From Fodinicola feengrottensis (GTDB lineage: Bacteria; Actinomycetota; Actinomycetes; Mycobacteriales; HKI-0501): DNA of 64,000 bases. Shown piece after piece: positions 1 through 10,075 of the stretch. Both the position numbers and the translations under genes were made by a program. The stretch is from the NCBI RefSeq assembly GCF_010993775.1, contig NZ_WOTO01000031.1, positions 42,435-106,434 of the forward strand. The letters run 5' to 3'. The notes beneath the pieces are model-generated. The model worked only from the letters and a program-made list of their open reading frames with translations. It had not been told where the DNA came from and did not search any database. Each line of letters opens with the position of its first letter. Position 1 is the first letter of the stretch.

Positions 1-2614
1 CGACGGACCGACCACCGGTACGAGTGGTGCGCATGCCACTGTGATCGGGCCGGCCGCGGTGCCTGGCTCTGCGCAACGAATACCAGCGCCGGCTGCTCTG
101 TCTGGCCGCTCGGGACATCACCGGCGCCTCCAGCATGGACGAGGTGTCGGCGGAGCTCGCGGACCTCGCCGACGCGTTGTTGCAGGCCGCCTTGTCGGTT
201 GCCGCCGCCACCCACCCTGCCGGCCGGTCGGCCGCCGGCCCGGCTGGCGGTGGTGGCGATGGGCAAATGCGGCGGCCTCGAGCTCAACTACGTCAGTGAC
301 GTCGACGTGCTTTTCGTTGCCGAGCCAGCCGATCCGGACGGCGACTGCGAGGGCGCGCTGCGGACCGCGACCACGCTGGCCAGCAGCATGATGCGGATCT
401 GCCAGCAGGCCGCCTGGCCGGTGGACGCGGCGCTGCGGCCAGAGGGCAAGGACGGCCCGCTGGTGCGTACGCTCGCGAGCCACCAGGCCTATTACCAGAA
501 ATGGGCCCGCACGTGGGAGTTCCAGGCGCTGCTGAAGGCCCGGCCGGCGGCCGGTGACCTGGCGCTGGGCGGCGAGTGGCTGGGCATCGTGTCGCCGCTG
601 GTCTGGAAGGCGGCGGATGCGGACGGGGTGGTCGCGGACGTGCGGGCGATGCGCCGCCGGGTCGTCGATCACCTGCCCAGCGCGGAGGCCGCCAAGGAGA
701 TCAAGCTCGGCCCCGGCGGGTTGCGGGACATTGAGTTCGCCGTTCAGTTGCTGCAGCTGGTGCACGGTCGTACGGACCCGGAAATCCGCAGTGGCAACAC
801 GTTGGAAGCGCTGGCCAAGCTGCGTGCGGGCGGCTATGTCGGGCTGGCCGACGGGACCGCGATGGGGGAGGCCTACAGGTTCCTCCGGACCGTCGAGCAC
901 CGGCTGCAGTTGCAGCGGCTTCGGCGTACCCACCGGATCCCGGACGACGACGATGGCGTGCGCTGGCTGGCCCGGTCGCTGGGCATCATGGGCTCGGCCG
1001 AGAAGGGACCGGTTGAGGCCTTCCTCGCGCAGTGGGCGCAGGTGGCCAGGCTGGTCCGCCAACTGCCGAAAAACTGTTCTACCGGCCGTTGCTGGAGGCG
1101 GTCGCGCGGGTGCCGTCGGACGCGTACAGGCTGAGCCCGGAGGCGGCCCGCGACCGGCTCGGCGTGCTCGGTTTCACTGACCCAGCCGGTGCGTTGCGGC
1201 ACGTCGAGGCGCTGACCACCGGCGTCAGCCGGACGGCCGCGATCCAGCGGACCCTGCTGCCGGCGATGCTCTTCACCTTCGCGGACTCGCCCGACCCGGA
1301 CGCCGGTCTGCTCGCGTACCGGAAAGTGTCCGAGTTGCTGGGCCGTACGCCGTGGTATCTGCGGCTGCTGCGGGACAGCGGCCCGGTGGCGCAGCGGACC
1401 GCGCAACTGCTCGGCGCCAGCCGGTATGTGGCGGATCTGCTGTCCCGCGACCCGGAGGCCCTGCAGCTGCTGGCCGACGACAACGAGCTGAAGCCGCGCA
1501 GCTTCGAAACATTGCTGACCTCGATGACCGGTGCGGCCGCCCGGTCGGTCGAGCCGGTGGCCGCGGTGTGCCGCCGCGGTGCGTACGCTCCGGCGCCGTG
1601 AGCTGCTGCGGATCGCGTGCGCGGATGTGTTGCGGTTGCTCGATGTCCGGGAAGTCGGGCAGGCGCTCTCGGACGTTTCGGACGCGGTGTTGGCGGCCAC
1701 CTTGCAGGCGGCGATCCGCGGCGTGACCGCCGAGCGCGGTGAGCCGTTGCCAGCCCGGATCGCGATCATCGCGCTCGGCCGCCTCGGCGGGCAGGAAATC
1801 GGATATTCGTCCGACGCCGACGTGCTTTTCGTGCACGAGCCGGACGAGGGCGTGGCCGACGCGGACGCGGCTCGCGCCGCGATCGCTGTCGCGGAACGGG
1901 TGCAGCGGCTGCTCGCGGCCCGCTCGGTCGATCCACCGCTGACCGTCGACGCGGGCTTGCGACCGGAAGGCCGGCAGGGCCCGTTGTCGCGGAGCCTCGC
2001 GTCGTACGAGGCCTATTACCGCCGCTGGTCCAGCGTCTGGGAGGCGCAGGCGCTGTTGCGTGCCCGGTCGCCGCCGGCGATGCCGAAGTCGGCGAGCGAC
2101 TGCTGTGGATCGCCGACGATTTGCGTTACCCGGTCGGAGGCCTGGATCAGGCCGGTGTCACCGAAATTCGCAGGCTGAAGGCCCGAGTCAATGCCGAGCG
2201 GCTGCCCCGCGGCGCCGATCCGACCACCCACACCAAACTCGGCCGGGGTGGCCTGGGCGACATCGAGTGGACCATCCAGCTCGTCCAGATGCAGCATGCC
2301 CGCGCGGTCCACGACCTGCGCTCAACGTCCACATTGGACGCTCTACAGGCCGCCGCCGAAGCCGGCCTGATCGCGCACCACTGCGCCGCCGACATGATCA
2401 CCGCCTGGCGGCTGGCCACTCGCGTACGCAACGCTCTGATGCTGGTCCGCGGCCGCCCGTCCGACCAACTTCCGCGCTATGGGCCCGATCTGGCCGGCGT
2501 GGCGTGGGTCGTCGACCGGGAAACCGACGATCCTCAGTCCTTCGTCGACTCCTACCTCGCACCACCCCGCCCCGCCGCGCCCGCCGCGCGGTGGAGGACA
2601 TCTTCGGCGCCTAA
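1..2614 (+). CDS. glnE: Glutamine synthetase adenylyltransferase GlnE, 3' part, multiply frameshifted
   Basis: Bifunctional enzyme that adenylylates and deadenylylates glutamine synthetase in response to nitrogen status; cytoplasmic. The 5' end lies outside the window; about 870 codons remain. Two nucleotidyltransferase domains are visible: the N-terminal copy reads MGKCGGLELNYVSDVDVLF (about 258-314) and the C-terminal copy IALGRLGGQEIGYSSDADVL (about 1768-1827), each with the G-S/D-x-D metal-binding signature. Each is followed by the KLGPGGLRDIEF or KLGRGGLGDIEW motif. The protein ends RRAVEDIFGA at the TAA at 2612. The frame changes near 65, 215, 1065, 1575, 2080 and 2570. Every piece joins in the correct family order with nothing missing, so these look like sequence errors rather than decay of a regulatory gene. 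Confidence 0.9.
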
Positions 2615-2967
2615 CCTCCCTCTTTCGTGCGACCAGCAGGCTGGCGGTTGTCGTGTGTAGGTGATCTGTGGTTGTCGGCTCGTCGTCGCTTGCCGGTGTG
2701 AGTCCGGTCCGGGTAGCTGCCAGGTGGCCCGATAGCAGACTGGTGGCTGGGTCTGGAAACGGGTCTGGTCGAAGCCCAGTGTCGAAAGCCCTTTGGGGTG
2801 GGTAAAGGGAGTGCCGAGCCCCCGAAGTCAGGGTGACGGCCAGGGAAGGCGCTGAAGACCTGGATGTGCCGGCGCTGAAGAACCTCGACAAGCTCAGTTT
2901 CCCTTACAGGACAGGCAATCCCGTGCATTACACGCCGGTGGCCCGCAGTCGGCACGAAACACCTGGG
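2615..2967. other. Non-coding gap with structured-looking sequence
   Basis: This 350-nt spacer separates the 3' ends of glnE and the YdcF-like gene. I see no credible reading frame. The stretch 2690-2930 is rich in short G/C-paired motifs and purine runs and lacks the third-position G+C bias of the flanking genes, so it may be a structured RNA. Some phrases resemble the 5' domains of bacterial group II introns, but I see no reverse transcriptase and no domain V, so this is only a suspicion. Confidence 0.35.
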
Positions 2968-3630
2968 CTAGGGCAGGATTCGGCTGGTGAAGCCGGCGTC
3001 GCGAAGGCGCTCGTAAGCCGCTTGGACGTGCTCGGGAATGTCCTGGGCGACTGCGAATCCTTGATGGGCGTGGACGGTGATGATGCGTTGGGTGTCGCCG
3101 ACGAGCATGTCGATGACGCGTTTGGTGTCCCCGATGGCCGCGATGTAGTCGGTGAGCGGCATTTTCTCGGATGAGCAGATGATGTCCAGCCCGGACCATT
3201 GTCTTTTCGCAGTGGCGTAGGCGCGGCGTTGTTGGTAGGGCCGGCTGACCACGATCGCCGAGCGGACCTGGATATCCAGTTGTTTCAGCAGAGCACGGGT
3301 TAGGGTGAAGTTCTCGCCGGTGTTGCGGGCTTTGGTTTCGATGAGGATGGCGTTGTCGGGTACGCCGAGTTCCAGTGCGTGTTCGCGGTAGTGGACGGCT
3401 TCGCCGCGCGGGAATCGTTCGATGGTTGTCGGGGCGTTGGCGCCGGTGAAGACGATCCGCGGGAACAGTCCCTGGTCGAACAGTTGCGCGGTGTGGGTGG
3501 CGACGCCGAGGTCATGGCTGCCCAGTCCGATGGCGATGTCGGCGGGTCGCAGCTGGTGGCCGAGTTGGTGGTAGTCCCACAGGGTTTCCACGTCGGCGTA
3601 CTGCTCGGCGGTCAGCTCGGGTGCTGGCAT
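2968..3630 (-). CDS. YdcF/ElyC-family (DUF218) protein
   Basis: Intact 220-residue protein of the YdcF-like DUF218 family. The fold core is visible: IAIGLGSHDLGVATHTAQL (about residue 32) as the first strand and loop, IVFTGANAP (about 59), the acidic ETKARNTGENF segment (about 97) and SAIVVSRPYQQRRAY (about 119). No signal peptide or membrane segment is present, so it resembles the cytoplasmic YdcF type rather than membrane-anchored SanA/ElyC. E. coli YdcF is reported to bind S-adenosylmethionine, but its reaction is unknown. The gene follows the GntR regulator by 23 nt on the same strand and is probably co-transcribed with it. Its placement beside a radical SAM gene may be meaningful, but that is inference. 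Confidence 0.85.
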   Translation of the reverse strand: MPAPELTAEQYADVETLWDYHQLGHQLRPADIAIGLGSHDLGVATHTAQLFDQGLFPRIVFTGANAPTTIERFPRGEAVHYREHALELGVPDNAILIETKARNTGENFTLTRALLKQLDIQVRSAIVVSRPYQQRRAYATAKRQWSGLDIICSSEKMPLTDYIAAIGDTKRVIDMLVGDTQRIITVHAHQGFAVAQDIPEHVQAAYERLRDAGFTSRILP

Positions 3631-3653
3631 GGCGATGGATGTCCTCGCGGCGG

Positions 3654-4421
3654 TCAGTCGGGGAGTTGAAAGTTGTACGTCCAGGAGAATCGGCTGGCCG
3701 CGTGGATTCCGCGGGCGAATTCGATGATCTGATCGTCGATGGTGTACGTGCGTCGTTCCAGGACGACCACCGGTTCCCCTGCGGGGAGTTTGAGTTGTTC
3801 GCCCTCGCTGGGAACTGGCATGCGCGCGTGCAGGCTTTCGGTGATGTGGTGTGGTTCTAGCCCCTGCAATGTGAGCACTGCGAAGCCGCCGCCGCGTCCC
3901 GCTGGTCCTGGTGTCGGGTTCACCAGTGGTGTTCCTTCGACGTGTGCGGGAAGGTAGTAGCTGGTGAGCGTGTGGGTGGGTGATCCGTCGTCGAGGATGA
4001 GTCGCGCTCGCTCGTACACCGGGGAGCCCGGCGGGATCGCGAACGCGGCGGCCACCTCGGCGTCGGCTTCGACCTGGTGGACAGTCTGGGTCTGGTCAGT
4101 TGGTCGCCAGGTGCGCCCGGACGCCTCGCGATCAGCGGCGAAAGCAACAACGTCGCCGAACTTCCACTTGTGTTTGGCGTAGCGTTCAACGCCAAGCCTG
4201 CGCATTGGCGGCCGATCGCGTACGACAGTGCCTCGGCGCCGGACGGGCGTCACTAGACCTTCAGCCTCCAGCAGCCCGACGGCCTTGCGTACCGTGCCGA
4301 TGTTGACGCCGAACCTCAACGCCAACTCCTCCTGCTTGGGCAGCGTCGCTCCTGGCTCGTATTCGCCGTTGAGAATCCTGCCGCGCAACGTCTGCGCGAG
4401 CTCCCGGTAGCCCGTGGCCAC
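3654..4421 (-). CDS. GntR-family regulator with UTRA domain (HutC subfamily)
   Basis: A 255-residue one-component regulator. The N-terminal winged helix is clear: YRELAQTLRGRILNGEYEPG then LPKQEELALRFGVNIGTVRK (about 23-42) and LEAEGLVTPVRRRGTVV. The C-terminal half (about 95-250) fits a UTRA ligand-binding domain, with YERARLILDDGSPTHTLTSY and the terminal RFSWTYNFQLP. The start is GTG at 4421, preceded by AAGGGGA. It is transcribed divergently from the radical SAM gene, and the 190-nt gap contains inverted repeats that would suit its operator. It probably controls both arms of the module; the ligand is unknown. Confidence 0.9.
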   Translation of the reverse strand: MATGYRELAQTLRGRILNGEYEPGATLPKQEELALRFGVNIGTVRKAVGLLEAEGLVTPVRRRGTVVRDRPPMRRLGVERYAKHKWKFGDVVAFAADREASGRTWRPTDQTQTVHQVEADAEVAAAFAIPPGSPVYERARLILDDGSPTHTLTSYYLPAHVEGTPLVNPTPGPAGRGGGFAVLTLQGLEPHHITESLHARMPVPSEGEQLKLPAGEPVVVLERRTYTIDDQIIEFARGIHAASRFSWTYNFQLPD

Positions 4422-4504
4422 TGCATCCCCTTATCTACCCAACTCATTTAACCAGATAACGATACCTGTAACCCATGTGTGCCACGCCGACCAGCATATA
4501 CAGC

Positions 4505-4560
4505 TAGCTCTATTGACTTCACTTATCCATGATGATGCAATAGAGCTACATCTATTGCAT
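4505..4560. promoter_or_regulatory. Inverted-repeat cluster, candidate GntR operator
   Basis: Three copies of a TCTATTG half-site lie in the divergent promoter. ATGCAATAGA (4535-4544) and TCTATTGCAT (4551-4560) form a perfect 10-bp inverted repeat with a 6-nt spacer. TAGCTCTATTG (4505-4515) pairs perfectly with CAATAGAGCTA (4538-4548). The region is A+T-rich against a G+C-rich background. Binding by the adjacent GntR protein is inference. Confidence 0.55.
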
Positions 4561-4617
4561 CTGACGTGAGTCGGTTCTCCAGGCTTGCGTGCGGTCATCG
4601 CTAGGGATGGTGAACCT

Positions 4618-5762
4618 GTGGACGACTTACCCGTACATGTCGACGTGGACCGCACACTTCGTGTCAAGGTGATCGACGCATGCGGCTTGACGTGCACGTT
4701 CTGCCACAACGAGGGAACACCGGTGGTCGCCGACAATCTCGGCAACCGCACCGGCGCCTTTACTGACGGTGGCAGGTCGGGCCGGCGGTCGATCTATCTC
4801 GGGTCCAACGGGGCGCGTTTCCTGCCAGCGACGGTCGGGCCGACGCGGGAGTTCGCGACCGCTCTGGGGGGGTGCTGCGTGACAGGTTGGACCTTCGCGA
4901 GCTTCATCTCACCGGCGGGGAACCCACGCTGCATCCCGGCTTGGACCAGGTCATCACGTCGCTCGCTCGCGAGGTCGGCTTCGGGGTGGCGATGACCTCC
5001 AACGGCGAGAACGGGGCCCGAGTGCTGCCGGCGTGTGCGGCGGCGGGCCTGAAACGGGTGAACTTCTCGATCTTCGGCACCACCGCAGTGGAGTTGGCGC
5101 AGGTCCAGGACGATCGATACCGTGACGCCACCCGTGCCGAACGCAAGATCCACGCGCTCCGCCGCTCCATCGAGACAGCACTCAGCGCGGGCATCGACGC
5201 CCGAGCCAACATCGTCGTACCGGACTCCACCCATATCCCGCGCGTACTGAGGCTGCTGTGCGACTACTCCGAACGGCTCTCCGTGCGGCTGCTGAACTCC
5301 CTGGACGCCGGCACCAAATCTTTGCAGGCCATCGACGCGGTCCTTGACCAGGTGCATGCAGAACCCGAAGCGCATTACGTCACCGCGGGCGCGTCGGGGT
5401 GGCGCACGCGATACCGGCTGCCAACCGGCAGGGCGATCTGGGTGAAGCGAATCCGATCCGTACGGCTGCCGCAGACATGCACCGGATGCCGATTCAACAA
5501 CCCGACCGACTGTCAGGAGGGCTACTACGGTGTCCGGCTCTACCGAGACCGCGCCGGCGGATTCCAAGTGGGCGTCTGTATCCAGCGGATGGACCTCTGC
5601 ATGCGCGTCGAACAGTTCGCGACCAGCAGCCTGCGCGATGAGATCATGACCCTGCGACAAGACGAATACACCTCATGGACCAGACACTCACCACACCCGG
5701 GAGACAGTGCATGGCCACCGAGTTCGAAGCCAAGGTCCTCGACATCGACCCAGACGAGATGA
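4618..5762 (+). CDS. Radical SAM enzyme, MoaA-like, one frameshift
   Basis: Radical S-adenosylmethionine enzyme of about 350-380 residues. The cluster motif is CGLTCTFCHNEG (C-x3-C-x2-C, near residue 22), followed by the SAM-binding HLTGGEPTLHPG, the TSNGENG strand and VNFSIFG. The C-terminal region has a second cysteine set, CTGC-x7-C-x21-C (about 5480-5580), so an auxiliary Fe-S cluster is likely, as in MoaA and SPASM-type enzymes. The frame changes at the G7 run at 4866-4872. I chose GTG 4618; TTG 4585 is an alternative. The reading frame runs 50 nt into the next gene, so its last residues are uncertain. Substrate unknown; the CYTH neighbour hints at a nucleotide or triphosphate. Confidence 0.8.
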
Positions 5763-6250
5763 CCGCGCGCATCCTGGTTGCCGGCGGAACCCTGACGCGA
5801 GCCATCACCACCATGCGACGCTACGTCTACGACATCGATCCCACCGACGCCACCCGATGGATCCGCCTACGTGACAACGGAAACCAGACAACGCTCACAG
5901 TCAAAGAAATCCGCAACGACAACATCGACGGCACCGATGAAACCGAAATCGTGGTCAACGACTTCGCCACCACGAACCTCCTGCTGGAGAAGCTCGGATT
6001 CAACGCCAAGTCGTATCAAGAAAACCGCCGCACAAGCTTCGCCTTCGGCCACGCCCAACTCGAAATCGACCAATGGCCACTCATCCCGCCATACCTCGAA
6101 ATCGAGAGCACCTCACCCGAAGAAGTCATTGCTACTGCCCGCAAGCTGGCAATCGGCGAGGAACAACTCACCGGCGAAAACACCGTCAAGGTATACGCAC
6201 GACACCACATCAATCTCGCCGATATCAAGGAACTACGCTTCCCAAACTGA
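5711..6250 (+). CDS. CYTH-domain protein (class IV adenylate cyclase / triphosphatase type)
   Basis: About 180 residues. The CYTH tunnel-fold signature E-x-E-x-K is at the very N-terminus (TEFEAKV), followed by the alternating basic and acidic strands RRYVYD, RWIRLRDNG, TLTVKE, TEIVV, ENRRTSF and YLEIEST expected for a triphosphate-binding barrel. Family members make cAMP from ATP (CyaB) or hydrolyse thiamine triphosphate or inorganic triphosphate; the sequence does not tell which. ATG 5711 places E-x-E-x-K four residues in, as usual; ATG 5675 would add twelve residues. It overlaps or directly follows the radical SAM gene, so the two are almost certainly one operon. Its lower third-position G+C and AAA/CAA codons differ from most of the window, which may mark acquired DNA. 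Confidence 0.85.
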   Translation: MATEFEAKVLDIDPDEMTARILVAGGTLTRAITTMRRYVYDIDPTDATRWIRLRDNGNQTTLTVKEIRNDNIDGTDETEIVVNDFATTNLLLEKLGFNAKSYQENRRTSFAFGHAQLEIDQWPLIPPYLEIESTSPEEVIATARKLAIGEEQLTGENTVKVYARHHINLADIKELRFPN

Positions 6251-6369
6251 GCATCGCTACCGCCACCCGCCTCGGTAGAGGACTATACAAACCGGCGGGC
6301 AAGGACCTAACCCCTTCTCGAACTCGACAAGGTGGTAGTCGCCGATTGATGACTACCAAAACGTCAAGT

Positions 6370-7582
6370 TCATGAAGTCAAGGCGTAGTAATTCTCGTAG
6401 ACCGCGCGTGCCTTGGTCTGCGCATCGGTCCAGTCGAAGGTGTTGGGCAGGAATCGGGCCGGGCTAAGGGATTGCACGTACGGTGACGGGTCTGGCCGCA
6501 TGCTTTCCATGACGTATTCCGCTAAACCCGCCGATCCGGAGACGCCGTGGGCGTTGCAGGCGGCCGCCATCACGAAGCCTCGTACGCCCGGCACCGGGCC
6601 GACGACGAAGCGGCCGTCCGGCGCGAACGCTGGCCAGCCGCGGAAAACCTCGGCCACCCTGAGCTGCGAAGCGCCCGGCACGACCGTCTCGAGGTCGGTG
6701 GCGAAGCCGGTCAACACGTCCCAGTCGGGCTCGATCGGGACGACCGGATCTCGTCGCGGGTCACGGCTGAGCGCCCGCGCTTCCCACCCACCACACAAAA
6801 CTGACCGCAACTCGGCTCTTACGTACAAGTGAAGGTCCGGAATCCGCAGGACCGGCAGGTCCGGCGACCAACCGGGTGTCGGCGTACTGACGAAGTATTC
6901 GTGCCGGACTGGGATAATCGGCAGGTCGACGCCGATCATGGCGGCGAGTCCGGCGGCCCATGGCCCGGCCGCGTTGATCACCAGGTCGGTCCGAATGTCG
7001 CCCGCGCTCGTACGCAATCCTTCGACGACCCCGTCTCGTACGTCTACACCGGTCACTGTCGTTGTGTGGACAGAACGTGACGCCGAGATCGCGGGCGGCT
7101 CTTGCGTACGCGGTGGTCAAACTGTGTGGCTGGAGATAGCCATCGGTTGGACACCACAGTGCCGCGCGGATGGCGGTGGTGTCCAGCAAGGGAAACCGGT
7201 CGGTGACCTGGGCGTTGGACAGGAATTCCGTTTCCAGCCCGGCCGACCGCGCGATCGCCGCCATCCGCTCGAACTCGGCGGCCCGGTCGGCGGTCAAGGC
7301 GATCCGGATGCTGCCGGTCTGCCGCCAATCCGGTGGATAACCAGTCTCCTTCTCCAACCGGGAAAACAAGTTGACAGAAGCCATCGCCAACCGGGTCCGG
7401 TCCACAGTGGACCTCACCTGGCCGACCAACCCGGCGGCCTGCCCAGTGGTCGCCTCGGCGACATCGTGGGACTCGATCACCTGCACGTCTTTCCAGCCGG
7501 CGCGGGCGAGGTGCAAGGCCACCGCGCATCCCACCGCGCCGGCACCGACGATGGTGGTCGCCGCGTCCGTCGGTTTTGACAC
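6370..7582 (-). CDS. FAD-dependent amine oxidoreductase (DAO family), one frameshift
   Basis: About 403 residues of the D-amino-acid oxidase/sarcosine oxidase fold. The N-terminal Rossmann motif is TIVGAGAVGCAVALHLARAG, followed by the TTGQAAGLVGQ flavin loop. The C-terminal half has the second FAD contact VINAAGPWA, the substrate region VRHEYFVST, and the terminal GPVPGVRGFVMAAACNAHGV. The frame changes near 7060. GTG 7582 lies 1 nt after the stop of the upstream gene, indicating translational coupling. It probably oxidises a secondary or tertiary amine in the same route as the FAD/GcvT fusion upstream; the exact substrate (sarcosine, dimethylglycine, proline-like) is not determined. Confidence 0.85.
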
Positions 7583-7583
7583 G

Positions 7584-10057
7584 TCAGGCCCGGATACGTT
7601 CGCCGTGCGGGTCGAAAAGTGGCTCCGCGACCACCTCGCCGGCCACCGCCTCACCGAAAATCTCCACGGTGACCGGCGTGCCAGGCTTGGAAAGATCGGT
7701 CGGCAAATACGCGTACGCGATCGATTTCCCCACTGTGTAGCCGAAACCACCGGACGTGATGCGGCCAACGACGGCGTCGCCAATGCTGACCGGTTCGTTG
7801 CCCAGGGCGACCGCGCGTTTGTCCGCCAGCGTCAGGCAGCGCAGCCGCTCGCCCTGCAGGGGAGAGTTGATGCGCTGGTCACGCACCTCAGCGATCGCGT
7901 CCCTGCCCAGGAAGCCACCGGGTTTGTCCAGCTTGACGCAGAAACCAAGGCCGGCCTCGTACGGGTTGCGGGCCGGTCCGATGTCCGCGCCCCACACCCG
8001 GTAGCCCTTTTCCAGCCGCATACTGTCAATCGCCCGATAGCCGCCGGCTACCAGGCCGTGTTCCTGGCCGGCCGCCCACAGCGTCCGCCAGAGCGTGGCG
8101 CCGTACTCGCTGGGACAGTAAAGCTCCCAACCCAGCTCGCCAACGAAAGTGACGCGCAACGCTCGTACCGGCACCGACCCGACCGGGATTTCCTGCATGG
8201 TCATGAAAGGAAAAGCATCCAGGTCGGCCGGCGTAAGGCTGCTCAGGATGTCTCGCGCTTGGGGCCCCCACAAGGCGAAACAGGCCCACTGGCCGGTCAC
8301 GTCGGTGACCCGTACGGATGGATCCCGCTGCGCCTGCCGGCGGATCCAGGCCGCGTCGTGAGTGCCGAAGGCGGTGCCGGTGACGACCAGGAACTCCTGC
8401 TCGGCGACTCGGGTCACGGTGAAGTCGCATTCGATGCCACCGCGTTTGTTGAGCGCCTGCGTGTACGTCACCGCGCCGATCTCGCGGGCGACCCGGTTGT
8501 CGCAGACCCATTCCATCAATTCAGCCGCACCGGACCCGGTGACCTGAATTTTCGAGAACGACGACTCGTCGAAGAGCCCGGCGGCTCGGCGGGTGCCGAG
8601 GTGTTCGGCGCCAATGGCCGGCGACCAGTGCTGGCCGGCCCAGCCCCGCGGGCGCAGCGTCTCGTCGCCCTGTGCCGCGTTCGAGTTGTAGTAGTTCACC
8701 CGCTCCCAGCCCGATTTCTCGCCGAAGAACGCGTCTTTCTCGACGTGCCAGGAATAGGCCGGCGAGGTGCGCAGCGGCCGGCCCGCGGAGCGCTCGTGGT
8801 TCGGATACCGGATGTCGTAGTAGGTTTCGTAGTTTTCTAGCGTACGAGCCAAAGTGTATGACGGTGACTCGTAATGCCGGCCGAACCGGCGAATGTCCAT
8901 GTGCCACACGTCGTACGACGGCTCGCCCTCGACGATCCATTCGGCCATCACCCGGCCGATGCCGCCGGCGCCGGCGATGCCGTGCGCGCAGAAGCCGGCG
9001 GCCACGAAGAACCCACCGACCGCGGTCTGGCCCAGGCAGAACTCGTTGTCGGGGGTGAAGGCTCCTCCGGCCCGTTTGAGCAGCTTGCGGATCCCCACGT
9101 CTCCGACGCTGGGCAGCCGGGTCTGCGCGTTCTCCATGATTTCCTCGAACCGCGGCCAGTCCTCGGTCAGCAGCTTGCCGTTGAAGTCGGCCGGCACGGC
9201 GTCCAATGTGGACGGGTCCAACGCGAACGGCCGGGCGTCGCGCTCGTACCCACCCATGATCAGCCCGTCGACTTCCGCACGGAAATAGATCAGCAGATCC
9301 GGATCGCGCAGGGTGGGCAGCGGTTTGCCGGTACGTTCACGAAAACCTTCGGTCACGAGATACTGGTGGGACATCGGCACGATCGGCACCCGGACGCCGA
9401 CCATTCGGGCGATCTCGGCGGCGAACATTCCGCCGCAGTCGACCACGATCTCGGTCTCGATGTCGCCGCGGTCCGTACGCACTCGGCAGACCCGCTGTTT
9501 TTCGGTGTCAATGCCCAGAACCCGGGTGTGCGTGTGCACCTGAACGCCACCCGCCCGGGCGCCGGCCATCAGCGAGTAAGTCAGCTGGGAGGGGTCGATG
9601 TACCCGTCGGTCGGCAGGTAGGCGGCGCCCACCACCCCGCTGGTGTTCATCAACGGGAACAGCTCCTGGGCCTCCCGCGCGGAGATCTCAGTGAGCGGCA
9701 AGTCAAAAGTCCGGGCCCACCCGATCTGCCGGCGGATCTCCTCCAGCCGTTCCGGGGTGGACGCGAGCTTGATACCGCCGCATTCCACGAAACCCGGCGG
9801 CTGCTCGGACTGCTGCAGTTTCCGGTACAGCTCCACCGAATACATGTTCATCCGGGTCAGCGTCGGATCCGCCCGTAACTGCCCTATCAGCCCGGCCGAA
9901 TGGAAAGTCGACCCGCTGGTCAGCTCGTCGCGATCGACCACCACCACATCGCGCTCGCCGAGCTGGGCGAGGTGGTACGCGACGCTCGCGCCCCCCCGAC
10001 CCCGCCGCCGATGATGACGATCCGGGCAGCGGACGGAAAGGACTGGTCCTGCGGCAC
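7584..10057 (-). CDS. Dimethylglycine/sarcosine dehydrogenase-like FAD-GcvT fusion, one frameshift
   Basis: About 824 residues. An N-terminal FAD-binding DAO domain (IIGGGVGGASVAYHLAQLG, then SGSTFHSAGLIGQL, matching the flavin-attachment region of dimethylglycine dehydrogenase) is followed from about residue 430 by a GcvT-type tetrahydrofolate domain. That domain has GLFDESSFSKI, a VTYTQALNKRGGIECDFTVT segment and the C-terminal barrel with SGGFGYTVGKSIAYAYLP. Such fusions oxidise N-methyl groups and pass the one-carbon unit to tetrahydrofolate. The frame changes in the G7 run near 9992-9998. The start is GTG 10057 with AAGGAG seven bases upstream. It lies downstream of the permease and upstream of the second FAD oxidase. 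Confidence 0.9.
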
Positions 10058-10075
10058 GCGCGAACTCCTTCGGTT

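Noticed and set aside
7371..8840. 489-codon plus-strand reading frame
   Set aside because: It is antisense to the FAD-GcvT fusion and FAD oxidase, which have strong family motifs.
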